Positions 8,397-14,956 of a DNA stretch of 50,412 nt are shown here, piece by piece. Source of the DNA: a virus; IMG/VR virus record IMGVR_UViG_3300049203_000028, positions 1 through 50,412 of that record. One strand, given 5' to 3'. Position 1 is the stretch's first letter; each line of letters begins with the position of its first letter. Made by a program: the position numbers and the translations under genes. The notes under the pieces are model-generated. The model had not been told where the DNA came from. It did no database searches and saw nothing but the letters and a program-made list of their open reading frames with translations.

Positions 8397-10064
8397 ATGA
8401 ACATTAAATCGATGACCGTTGAACTGCGACCGTATCAGCAACAACTGAGGGGCGACATCGTCAACGACTGGTTGAAGGGATACCGTTTCGTGCTCGCAGT
8501 GTCGGCCACGGGTTCCGGCAAGACGGTCTTGTTCTCGTCGATCATCGCGGAAGAACCCGGCCCCGTGTGCGCCATTGCTCACCGTCACGAACTCGTCGCG
8601 CAAATGTCGATGGCGTTGGCGCGCAATGGTATCAGACATCGCGTTATTGGTTCTGACGCCCTGGCACGAGAATGCGTCGCGTCCCACATCGACGAACTGG
8701 GTCTGAGCTACATTGACCCGAACAGCCGCGTCGCAGTCGCCAGCGTCGATACGTTGATTCTGCGCGACGACCCGCAGTTCCACGCGTGGCGCATGAGCGT
8801 CAAATTGTGGGTCATCGACGAAGCGCACCATATCCTGAAGCACAACAAGTGGGGCAAGGCGGTCCAGTTGTTCCCGAACGCTCGCGGCCTGGGTGTGACG
8901 GCCGAGACCGAACGTGCGGACGGCTACGGCCTGGGCGATCAGAATGACGGCGTGTTCCATTCGATCGTCATCGCGCCGACCATGCGCGACATCATCAACA
9001 TGGGGTTCCTGACGGATTACCGCGTGTTTGCGCCGCCGTCCGACCTGAACTTGAAGGACATACCGCTAGGCGCTGACGGCGACTTCAGCCCGAAGAAGTT
9101 GGCCAAAGCGACGAAGGCGTCGCACATCACAGGGGACGTGGTTAAGCACTATCTCAAGCTGGCGAAAGGCAAGCTTGGCATCACGTTCGCCGTCGACATC
9201 GAAGCGGCCGAAGAGATCGCCGCAGGATACCGCGCAGCCGGCGTGCCCGCCGAGATCGTAACCGGCAAGACGAACAGCGCCGTCCGCCGCAACATCCTCA
9301 AACGATTTCGCAACCGCGAGATTCTGCAACTGGTGAACGTCGACCTGTTCGGCGAAGGCTTCGACCTCCCCGCAATTGAAGTCGTCAGCATGGCCCGCGC
9401 GACGAACTCGTTCAACCTGTTCAAACAGCAGGCCGGCCGCGCGTTACGCCTGATGCCTGGGAAAGATTGGGCGATCATCATTGACCACGTTGGTAACTTC
9501 CTGCGCCACGGTCCACCGGATCAACCTCGCGAATTCACGCTAGGGCGCCCCGTGCCGAAGTCCAAGCGCGAACCCGACGAAAACATCATTCCGCAGCGCG
9601 TATGCGTTGAATGTACGGTTCCCTACGAACGCATCTACGCGGCGTGCCCGGCATGCGGTCACGCGCCGACGCCGCCTCAGCGCAACGCACCCGAATTCGT
9701 TGATGGCGACCTCGTCGAACTGACGCAGGAAGTCTTGCGCAAGATGCGCGGAGAAGCCGCAGCAGCGGTTAATACAAGTTTCGTCCCGACTCCGATGAAT
9801 GCGAGCCCTGTCGTCGTGGCATCTATTCGCAAAAATCATTTCGCCCGCGCAGCCGCGCAAGGACCGTTGCGTGACACGCTGGCGTTGTGGGCTGGATGGC
9901 AAAAGAATTTGAAGGGTCGCACCGACAGCGAAATCTACAGGCTGTTTTTCCTCACTTACGGCATGGACATGCTAACCGCGCAAACCCTGGGCGCAGCAGA
10001 CGCCGACGCTCTGCGTATGAAGTTGCAAGCGAAACTCGATAAGCACGGGATTGTGCCCCATTGA
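8397..10064 (+). CDS. SF2 DNA/RNA helicase (DEAD/DEAH type)
   Basis: The 555-residue protein has Walker A ATGSGKT (about 37-43), Walker B DEAH (141-144), a motif III-like GVTAE, a second RecA-like domain ending in motif VI QQAGRALR, and a four-cysteine zinc ribbon CxxC...CPAC near residues 400-420. This is the architecture of phage and RadD-like SF2 helicases used to unwind replication or recombination intermediates. The ATG at 8397 is preferred because the frame upstream lies over the regulatory gap. Its ribosome binding site is weak, and ATG 8412 is an alternative. It opens the rightward early block. Confidence 0.9.
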   Translation: MNIKSMTVELRPYQQQLRGDIVNDWLKGYRFVLAVSATGSGKTVLFSSIIAEEPGPVCAIAHRHELVAQMSMALARNGIRHRVIGSDALARECVASHIDELGLSYIDPNSRVAVASVDTLILRDDPQFHAWRMSVKLWVIDEAHHILKHNKWGKAVQLFPNARGLGVTAETERADGYGLGDQNDGVFHSIVIAPTMRDIINMGFLTDYRVFAPPSDLNLKDIPLGADGDFSPKKLAKATKASHITGDVVKHYLKLAKGKLGITFAVDIEAAEEIAAGYRAAGVPAEIVTGKTNSAVRRNILKRFRNREILQLVNVDLFGEGFDLPAIEVVSMARATNSFNLFKQQAGRALRLMPGKDWAIIIDHVGNFLRHGPPDQPREFTLGRPVPKSKREPDENIIPQRVCVECTVPYERIYAACPACGHAPTPPQRNAPEFVDGDLVELTQEVLRKMRGEAAAAVNTSFVPTPMNASPVVVASIRKNHFARAAAQGPLRDTLALWAGWQKNLKGRTDSEIYRLFFLTYGMDMLTAQTLGAADADALRMKLQAKLDKHGIVPH

Positions 10065-10073
10065 CATTCGCTG

Positions 10074-10102
10074 TTGACAATTCAGTTAGTAGCATGCAAA
10101 AT
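10074..10102 (+). promoter_or_regulatory. Promoter, GTTAGTA family (rightward)
   Basis: TTGACA (10074-10079), a 17-base spacer containing CAGTTAGTAG and CAAAAT (10097-10102) lie between the helicase stop and the next gene. The first 14 bases (TTGACAATTCAGTT) are identical to the promoter at 2833. A second TTGACA at 10061-10066 has no matching -10. Confidence 0.7.
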
Positions 10103-10128
10103 GGCTCCAATTACTCACCCACGGAGCC
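10103..10128 (+). promoter_or_regulatory. Inverted repeat pairing +1 region with ribosome binding site
   Basis: GGCTCC at 10103-10108 is perfectly complementary to GGAGCC at 10123-10128, and the second arm contains the GGAG ribosome binding site of the gene starting at 10133. The first arm lies just after the -10 box. Read-through RNA from the helicase gene could sequester the site, while locally initiated RNA would lack most of the first arm. Confidence 0.45.
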
Positions 10129-10132
10129 TAAA

Positions 10133-10771
10133 ATGCATCTCACGCTTGATACATGCACGTCCGCACTGACCGCCGCTGCGATCAATCACAAGGCCGCCAT
10201 TCAACTGGAACTAGCTGTGGGGCTGGCGGTGTTCCACCTGTACAAAGGCACGAACAAGGACGCCCGAAAGATGCTCGCCCAGGCGTACTCTTTAGCCGGC
10301 TGGCAGTGCCAGAAGTTTGCCGACCCGGACTACAAGACGGTGAACCGCCGAATCAACGCAACGGCGTCCTTGTACGAAAAGGTTCCCGTTGCAAAGTGGA
10401 TCGGTCGCCTGGAAGAAATGGACATCATCCAGGCGATTTGCGAAGGTCTGGAACCGTACCAACTTTACACGATTCAGGACGTTCTACGATACGCCGCACC
10501 GCATCGCGTACAGGACAAGAAGTTCGCCGTCGCGCCCGCTCACGATCTGCTGTCGGGTCCGGCCGCCAACAACCACACGGGGCAGGACCGTATCATGCAG
10601 CAGTTCCGCCGAGCGTCGGACCATATCGACGAAGGTTCCCGCGTGCTCGCAACGGACCATATTTCGGTCGTCATTCCGAAGGAAACGACGCGCGCCGAAG
10701 TGTTGGAACTCGCCCGTCAACTGCTGGTGTTGGCTGATGAGAACAAAGAGGAAAAGTTGTTGACAGTCTAG
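10133..10771 (+). CDS. Hypothetical early protein (212 aa)
   Basis: This soluble, mostly helical protein is placed between the helicase and nuclease genes and has its own promoter. GGAG lies six bases before the ATG. The first 100 residues (AAIQLELAVGLAVFHLYKG, DARKMLAQAYSLAGW) look like a helical bundle, followed by a region with KWIGRLEEMDIIQAI and a charged C-terminus. No catalytic motif, zinc site or membrane segment is visible and I do not recognise a family. Its stop codon lies inside the next promoter. Early expression with helicase, nuclease and ParB-like genes suggests DNA metabolism or host takeover. Confidence 0.75.
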   Translation: MHLTLDTCTSALTAAAINHKAAIQLELAVGLAVFHLYKGTNKDARKMLAQAYSLAGWQCQKFADPDYKTVNRRINATASLYEKVPVAKWIGRLEEMDIIQAICEGLEPYQLYTIQDVLRYAAPHRVQDKKFAVAPAHDLLSGPAANNHTGQDRIMQQFRRASDHIDEGSRVLATDHISVVIPKETTRAEVLELARQLLVLADENKEEKLLTV

Positions 10772-10788
10772 TTAGTAAGACATATCCT
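10760..10788 (+). promoter_or_regulatory. Promoter, GTTAGTA family (rightward)
   Basis: TTGACA (10760-10765), a 17-base spacer with TAGTTAGTAA and TATCCT (10783-10788) overlap the 3' end of the upstream gene. It should start transcripts at about 10795 for the block running from the 106-residue gene towards the methyltransferase and primase genes. Confidence 0.75.
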
Positions 10789-10816
10789 ACAGGGACCGTC
10801 TTTTCCTGTGGGATAT
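10782..10816 (+). promoter_or_regulatory. 12-bp inverted repeat over -10 box and ribosome binding site
   Basis: ATATCCTACAGG (10782-10793) and CCTGTGGGATAT (10805-10816) can pair over 12 positions with a single G-U, around an 11-base loop. The left arm is the -10 box region. The right arm holds GGGA, the only ribosome-binding-like sequence before the ATG at 10823. No T-run follows, so it is not a standard terminator. Confidence 0.6.
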
Positions 10817-10822
10817 TAAAAA

Positions 10823-11143
10823 ATGTCAACAACTCTGATTGAGGCAAGGACAGCGTTGCTCAAGCTGTCCAGCCAATTCCCCGCACCTTCAACGTATGCC
10901 GATTTGCTGGCGACCATTTCGGACTACTTCGACAACCAAGTACCTCTGAGTGTCGAAAACCGCAACCTTACGCAACGCGTAGCGGTTCTTGAAGCGACAA
11001 TCGAGCAGGTCCGCAAGACCCTCCCGGAAGACCCCGCACCCGCTACACCGAAGACCGGTATGCGTCGCGGGATCGACTGTACCGCCTGGATGGGTGTCGG
11101 TCGGTGCTCATGCCCAGCGTGCAAGGTAGAACAGCATGCATAG
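10823..11143 (+). CDS. Small protein with C-terminal Cys cluster
   Basis: The 106-residue protein has an N-terminal helical region (residues 1-60), a short coiled stretch (RNLTQRVAVLEATIEQVRKTL) and a C-terminal segment with three closely spaced cysteines (GIDCTAWMGVGRCSCPACK) that could bind zinc. The coiled coil suggests an oligomer. Translation probably depends on GGGA in the hairpin arm upstream, nine bases from the ATG. The next gene's start overlaps its last codons by eight bases. No family is recognised. Confidence 0.7.
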   Translation: MSTTLIEARTALLKLSSQFPAPSTYADLLATISDYFDNQVPLSVENRNLTQRVAVLEATIEQVRKTLPEDPAPATPKTGMRRGIDCTAWMGVGRCSCPACKVEQHA

Positions 11144-11615
11144 CATCGTCCACCAATGGGCGACCGACTGGGGTGTCCCTCAACACGCGGCAGTAGACCT
11201 GATGTGTCGTCTCGGCATGGGGTTCGAGCCCACTATGTTTGTCGAGTTGGAAGGATGGTCCGAAAGCGCGATCCAATCCAAGGTTAGACTCGACGCCGCC
11301 AAAGCTGGCATTCTCCCGTGGCGAAACAACGTCGGCGCGCTCCGGGACGACACCGGCCGCGTGGTCCGTTACGGCCTGTGCAACGACACGGAGCAGTTGA
11401 ACGAAAGCGTCAAGTCGTCGGACCTTATCGGCATCAATCCCGTGTTGATCAAACCGGAACACGTGGGGACGATCATCGGGCAGTTTTGGGCGCGCGAGGT
11501 CAAGGAATATGGCTGGAAGTACACCGGAACCGTACGCGAGGTTGCGCAAGCGAAGTTCGGTCAAATAGTGCTGTCCAAGGGCGGCGACTTCAAATTTACG
11601 ACAGGGGAAATTTAA
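11136..11615 (+). CDS. VRR-NUC-type nuclease
   Basis: The 159-residue protein contains the signature of the VRR-NUC branch of PD-(D/E)XK nucleases: GILPWRNNVGAL, SSDLIGINPV (catalytic Asp), FWAREVKEYGWK (ExK) and a downstream Gln in EVAQAKFGQIV. The phage members act alone, and structure-specific cleavage of branched DNA is the usual proposal. AAGG lies about eight bases before the ATG, which overlaps the previous gene. The stop overlaps the next ATG (TAATG). Together with the SF2 helicase it could process replication or recombination intermediates. Confidence 0.85.
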   Translation: MHSIVHQWATDWGVPQHAAVDLMCRLGMGFEPTMFVELEGWSESAIQSKVRLDAAKAGILPWRNNVGALRDDTGRVVRYGLCNDTEQLNESVKSSDLIGINPVLIKPEHVGTIIGQFWAREVKEYGWKYTGTVREVAQAKFGQIVLSKGGDFKFTTGEI

Positions 11616-12205
11616 TGGAAGTGGCAAAAATCAATTTCATGGCGGTTGAAACGGAAATACCACATACGGTCGGACCACTCGGTCTGGAAGTGGGTCAGAC
11701 ATGGCGCATGTATAGCGGCGACCTCGTGACGATCAGTCGGTACAGCAAATCGGAAAATCGTTTCTACCTCGTATTTGCAGAGACCGAAGGTGTTCCGTTC
11801 CGTGCCAGCGTTGATCCTGACGGTCGCACCAAGCTTACGTCGTGCCGCGATTACGACCTTAAAGAGCGCGTACAGCGCCTGTACATTGCGGGTCCGATGA
11901 CCGGGCACGAAGACCTGAACTTCCCGGCGTTCAACTCTGCGGCGGCCGAGTACCGCAGGCGAGGCGCGTTCGTGATCAATCCTGCCGAGATGAACGGCGG
12001 GAACGCTGAAATCGCATTGACTGCCAAACTAACCGCCGATGAGTATCACGCGCATTGGGTCCGCTGCATGAAGAAGGACATCAACGCCCTGATGACGTGC
12101 GACGGCATGGTCATGCTGCCCGGCTGGCAGAAGTCGCGCGGCGCGAAGCTGGAACACCATATTGCCCGCAACTTGGGTCTGACCATCACCTATTTGGAGG
12201 CGTGA
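11615..12205 (+). CDS. DUF4406 protein with N-terminal beta domain
   Basis: In this 196-residue protein, residues about 90-196 match DUF4406, a nucleoside 2-deoxyribosyltransferase-like fold: YIAGPMTG, NFPAFNSAAAEYRRRGAFVINPAE, CDGMVMLPGWQKSRGA and LEHHIARNLGL. Such proteins bind or process nucleotides, and the activity in phages is not defined. The first 85 residues (QTWRMYSGDLVTISRYS, VFAETEGVPF) form a separate small beta domain that is not usual in the family. The ATG overlaps the previous TAA, with GGGGA about seven bases upstream. It may take part in nucleotide metabolism or base modification alongside the methyltransferase. Confidence 0.85.
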   Translation: MEVAKINFMAVETEIPHTVGPLGLEVGQTWRMYSGDLVTISRYSKSENRFYLVFAETEGVPFRASVDPDGRTKLTSCRDYDLKERVQRLYIAGPMTGHEDLNFPAFNSAAAEYRRRGAFVINPAEMNGGNAEIALTAKLTADEYHAHWVRCMKKDINALMTCDGMVMLPGWQKSRGAKLEHHIARNLGLTITYLEA

Positions 12206-12207
12206 TC

Positions 12208-12570
12208 ATGACTCGCAAATCCATTGTCGAGTATTGGAGAATCCCCCTAGACCGCGTAAAGCTGATCCGCGCCGAATCATTCACGCATTCGGGTGGCACT
12301 CGAATCCATTTCCGGGAATACCCAATCCTAAAGTACACCGCATGCGGTGCATGGGTAAGCGATTACGGCTTCGAACGATTTGTAAATTTGCGCGCTGTAA
12401 AACAATTCGCATCGACGACCAAAGGCGAAGCGCTCGACCAACTGAAGCATCGGAAGCGTAGGCAAATACAAATCATCAGGCATCAACTGGAAAACGCAGA
12501 AAAAACACTCACCCTTATCGACAACGGTTTGACCGAATCGACAACTTATTCAGACGTGGAGTTTTATTAA
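12208..12570 (+). CDS. Hypothetical protein with C-terminal coiled coil
   Basis: The 120-residue protein has a clear GGAGG seven bases before the ATG. The N-terminal 70 residues look like a small mixed alpha/beta domain (EYWRIPLDRVKLIRAESF). From about residue 75 a basic helix (LKHRKRRQIQIIRHQLENAEKTL) could form a coiled coil or bind nucleic acid. There is no known family and no membrane segment. It lies two bases from the DUF4406 gene and one base from the ParB-like gene, so all are expected on one transcript. Confidence 0.7.
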   Translation: MTRKSIVEYWRIPLDRVKLIRAESFTHSGGTRIHFREYPILKYTACGAWVSDYGFERFVNLRAVKQFASTTKGEALDQLKHRKRRQIQIIRHQLENAEKTLTLIDNGLTESTTYSDVEFY

Positions 12571-12571
12571 A

Positions 12572-13792
12572 ATGTACCCATCCATCAAAGCTGCTGCCGA
12601 GGATAAAGCGAACGACGCCGTCAGCAAATCTACGCCGACGTTCCTGATCGATCCTCGCGCCGTCAAGGTCCAGGACGGATTCAACGCCCGCCCGATCGAC
12701 CCCGATCATGTGGCGTACCTAAAGCGCCTGAAAAAGTCCGGCGTCGACACGGGGGAGTACACCGTGCAGATGATCGACGGTGAGATTTACCTGCGTGACG
12801 GCCATCACCGTCACGCTGCCGACATGCAACTCATTGCCGAGGGTGAACCGATCCTTCGCGTCAAGGCGAAAGAGTTCAAAGGTGACGAGAAGGCCGCAAT
12901 CTTCTACATGCTCGGAACGCAGTCGGGAAAGGGTTACACTCCGCTCCAGGTGGGCGAACAGTACGTCAAGTTGGTGAACCTCTTTGGCATGTCGTACGAA
13001 GAGATCGCCGAGCAACGCGGTATGAGCGCGCAGCACGTCAAGGACGCTATCCGCCTGACCGAACAGCCCGTCGAACTGAAGACCGCCATCAACGAAGGCG
13101 TCATCACGTCATCGACGGCACTCAAGCTGGTCAAGAAGGTGGGTTCGACGGAAGCCGTCAAGACTATCAAACAGGCCGCCGCGCAACCCGGCGTCAAGGT
13201 TGGCAAACCCATTACGCAGAAGGTTATCGACAAGCTCGGAGACAGCTACATCGACGAGTCGAAGAAGAAGAAATCCGAATGTTCATTGCACCTGTCGGCC
13301 ATGTTGGAGTCGCCCGCATTCGACGCTGGAACAAAAGCCGCAATACGCCGAGTTCTCGACCTCGTCGACGGAAAGACGCTCGCCATCCCGCGCGACAAGG
13401 CTGCGGACAAGGCTGCGGTTGAAGCGTTCATCGAAGAACAGAAGGGTCACAAGAACAACGGCGTCAGCGTGGCCGCGCACCTGTTGTCCGATGTTCTCGC
13501 AAAGCGCCCCTTGCCGGAAGACGGAAGTCCCGGCGCGCGCTCGTACGGGCATCACGTGTGGTTGCAGGAAATGGCCGCCAGCAGCCAAAAGCCGACCTTC
13601 CGCGCTGCCGCGCACTGGTTCCTTGCGGTACTCAACGCCGATCGTAGCGGGGCAGAAGTTGCGGCCGCACCATCCGTGCTGGGTCCGGTCGCGGCGCTGC
13701 AGGCCGAGCGCGAAAGCGGCGGTCACGTGCTGGCTGAAACGCTGTGCCCGGAGCATGCGTCGCTGATCGCCTGGGCGCGGGGTCGGGCGTGA
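12572..13792 (+). CDS. ParB/Srx-like nuclease-domain protein
   Basis: The 406-residue protein has an N-terminal ParB-like domain (NARPIDPDHVAYLKRLKKSG, then IYLRDGHHRHAADM, the GxRR/H-like motif region at about residues 70-80), followed by a helix-turn-helix of the ParB core (MSYEEIAEQRGMSAQHVKDAIRL). The C-terminal 200 residues are helical and lack a known family. Phage ParB-like proteins can act as nucleases, CTP-dependent DNA binders or transcription factors, and the sequence does not decide between these. GGAG is ten bases before the ATG. The methyltransferase GTG overlaps its stop (GTGA). Confidence 0.85.
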   Translation: MYPSIKAAAEDKANDAVSKSTPTFLIDPRAVKVQDGFNARPIDPDHVAYLKRLKKSGVDTGEYTVQMIDGEIYLRDGHHRHAADMQLIAEGEPILRVKAKEFKGDEKAAIFYMLGTQSGKGYTPLQVGEQYVKLVNLFGMSYEEIAEQRGMSAQHVKDAIRLTEQPVELKTAINEGVITSSTALKLVKKVGSTEAVKTIKQAAAQPGVKVGKPITQKVIDKLGDSYIDESKKKKSECSLHLSAMLESPAFDAGTKAAIRRVLDLVDGKTLAIPRDKAADKAAVEAFIEEQKGHKNNGVSVAAHLLSDVLAKRPLPEDGSPGARSYGHHVWLQEMAASSQKPTFRAAAHWFLAVLNADRSGAEVAAAPSVLGPVAALQAERESGGHVLAETLCPEHASLIAWARGRA

Positions 13793-14619
13793 TCGCGTAT
13801 TACAACGAGTTCGACCCGTACGCCGCAGCTTGGATACGCAACCTCATTAACGCCGGCCTGATCGCGCCCGGCATCGTAGACGAAAGGAGTATCGAAGATG
13901 TCCGCCCCGATGACCTTGACGGCTTTACCCAATGCCATTTCTTCGCAGGACTCGGAGGATGGTCTTATGCTCTTCGCGCTGCCGGATGGCCAGATCATCG
14001 ACGCGTATGGACGGCTTCATGCCCGTGCCAGCCTTACAGCGCGGCAGGTGAAGGCGGCGGGTTTGCTGACGAGCGGCACCTATGGCCCCATTTCTTCCAC
14101 ATCTTGCGCGAGCAAAAGCGCAGACCTGAATCAATCTTTGGTGAGCAGGTTGCAAGCAAATTTGCGGAACCTTGGGTCGACCTTGTACACGCTGACGTGG
14201 AAGCCTTGGGTTACGCCTTCGGGTGTATCCCGTTCCCGTCTGCGAGCATCGGCGCCCCGCACATCCGGGACCGCCTGTACTGGCTGGCCGACGCCGATGG
14301 CACACGAAGCGCGGCTGGGCTACCAGCGCAGGGACACGGGCAAGAAGGGAACGCAGGAATCGCTAACCACGGTGGTGATCAATTCGGTGGGCCAGCGCGA
14401 GCACCTGCCAGCGCACCAGCCGGCCCGACTAACGGTTTCTGGCGTGCTGCTGACTGGCTCGCGTGCCGGGATGGAAAGTGGCGGCCGGTTGAACCCGGCA
14501 CATTCCCGTTGGTTAATAGGGCTCCCGCCAGAATGGGACGCCTGCGCGCCTACGGCAACGCGATCAACGTCGAGCAAGCGCGCATCTTCATCCAAACCGC
14601 AATGAGCGTGCTAGACTAA
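13789..14619 (+). CDS. dcm: C5-cytosine DNA methyltransferase
   Basis: The 276-residue protein has the motifs in order: motif [14 protein letters not shown] (50-62), motif [12 protein letters not shown] with catalytic C80, motif VI GEQV (118-121), motif VIII-like RDRLYWLA (160-167) and C-terminal motif [11 protein letters not shown]. It should methylate cytosine to protect phage DNA from host restriction. The N-terminus ([18 protein letters not shown]) is typical of phage Dcm proteins. The GTG start overlaps the previous stop. The target-recognition region is short. A second ORF with a strong ribosome binding site (13898-14605) lies entirely inside it in another frame, so this DNA codes twice. 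Confidence 0.92.
   Translation: MIAYYNEFDPYAAAWIRNLINAGLIAPGIVDERSIEDVRPDDLDGFTQCHFFAGLGGWSYALRAAGWPDHRRVWTASCPCQPYSAAGEGGGFADERHLWPHFFHILREQKRRPESIFGEQVASKFAEPWVDLVHADVEALGYAFGCIPFPSASIGAPHIRDRLYWLADADGTRSAAGLPAQGHGQEGNAGIANHGGDQFGGPARAPASAPAGPTNGFWRAADWLACRDGKWRPVEPGTFPLVNRAPARMGRLRAYGNAINVEQARIFIQTAMSVLD
13898..14605 (+). CDS. Embedded gene inside the methyltransferase gene
   Basis: This 235-codon ORF runs in the +1 frame of the methyltransferase gene and lies wholly within it. It is more than a chance open frame for two reasons. AAAGGAG sits eight bases before its ATG, and its product shows blocks I recognise from phage proteins annotated next to cytosine methyltransferases ([53 protein letters not shown]). 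The C-terminus is Ser/Arg/Lys-rich, as expected from overprinting. The function is unknown. A partner of the methyltransferase, an anti-restriction factor or a DNA-binding protein are all possible. Expression is inferred, not shown. Confidence 0.6.
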   Translation: MSAPMTLTALPNAISSQDSEDGLMLFALPDGQIIDAYGRLHARASLTARQVKAAGLLTSGTYGPISSTSCASKSADLNQSLVSRLQANLRNLGSTLYTLTWKPWVTPSGVSRSRLRASAPRTSGTACTGWPTPMAHEARLGYQRRDTGKKGTQESLTTVVINSVGQREHLPAHQPARLTVSGVLLTGSRAGMESGGRLNPAHSRWLIGLPPEWDACAPTATRSTSSKRASSSKPQ

Positions 14620-14647
14620 CAGAACAGTTACTACAGGAAATACCCAA

Positions 14648-14953
14648 ATGGCACGAATGACCCCGACCGACCGCAAGGCGGCAATCCTCGACGCGGCTGT
14701 TGCCGCAGCCAAGAAGCACGGCTTTGCGCGCTTGCGCCTCGTCCACATTGCGGAGCAAGCCCAGTGCAGTAACGCCCTGGTCGTGTCCCATTACGGGACC
14801 ATGGCGCAGATGCGCCGCGCCGTTATGCGCGCGGCCGTCAAACAAGAAATCCTGCCCATCATCGCCGAGGGGATCGCCACGCGCGACCCTGTGGCGTGCA
14901 AGGCTTCCGCCGACCTGCAGCGCAAAGCCCTCGCCACGCTCGCGGCGGGGTGA
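14648..14953 (+). CDS. TetR-like HTH protein, short form
   Basis: This 101-residue protein matches the N-terminal DNA-binding domain of TetR regulators: RKAAILDAAVAAAKKHGF, LRLVHIAEQAQCSNALVVSHYGTMAQMRRAVM, which is the three-helix HTH and its linker. The large ligand-binding domain that makes TetR proteins about 200 residues is absent, and only a short helical tail follows. It could bind an operator without an inducer or act as a dominant partner of a host regulator. AGGAAA lies about nine bases before the ATG. It is placed between the methyltransferase and primase genes and is a good candidate for a phage transcription switch. Confidence 0.75.
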   Translation: MARMTPTDRKAAILDAAVAAAKKHGFARLRLVHIAEQAQCSNALVVSHYGTMAQMRRAVMRAAVKQEILPIIAEGIATRDPVACKASADLQRKALATLAAG

Positions 14954-14956
14954 CGC

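Noticed and set aside
14605-14632. Possible fifth GTTAGTA-type site before the TetR-like gene
   Set aside because: GACTAAC and GTTACTA resemble the motif, but there is no TTGACA and no clear -10 at the right distance.
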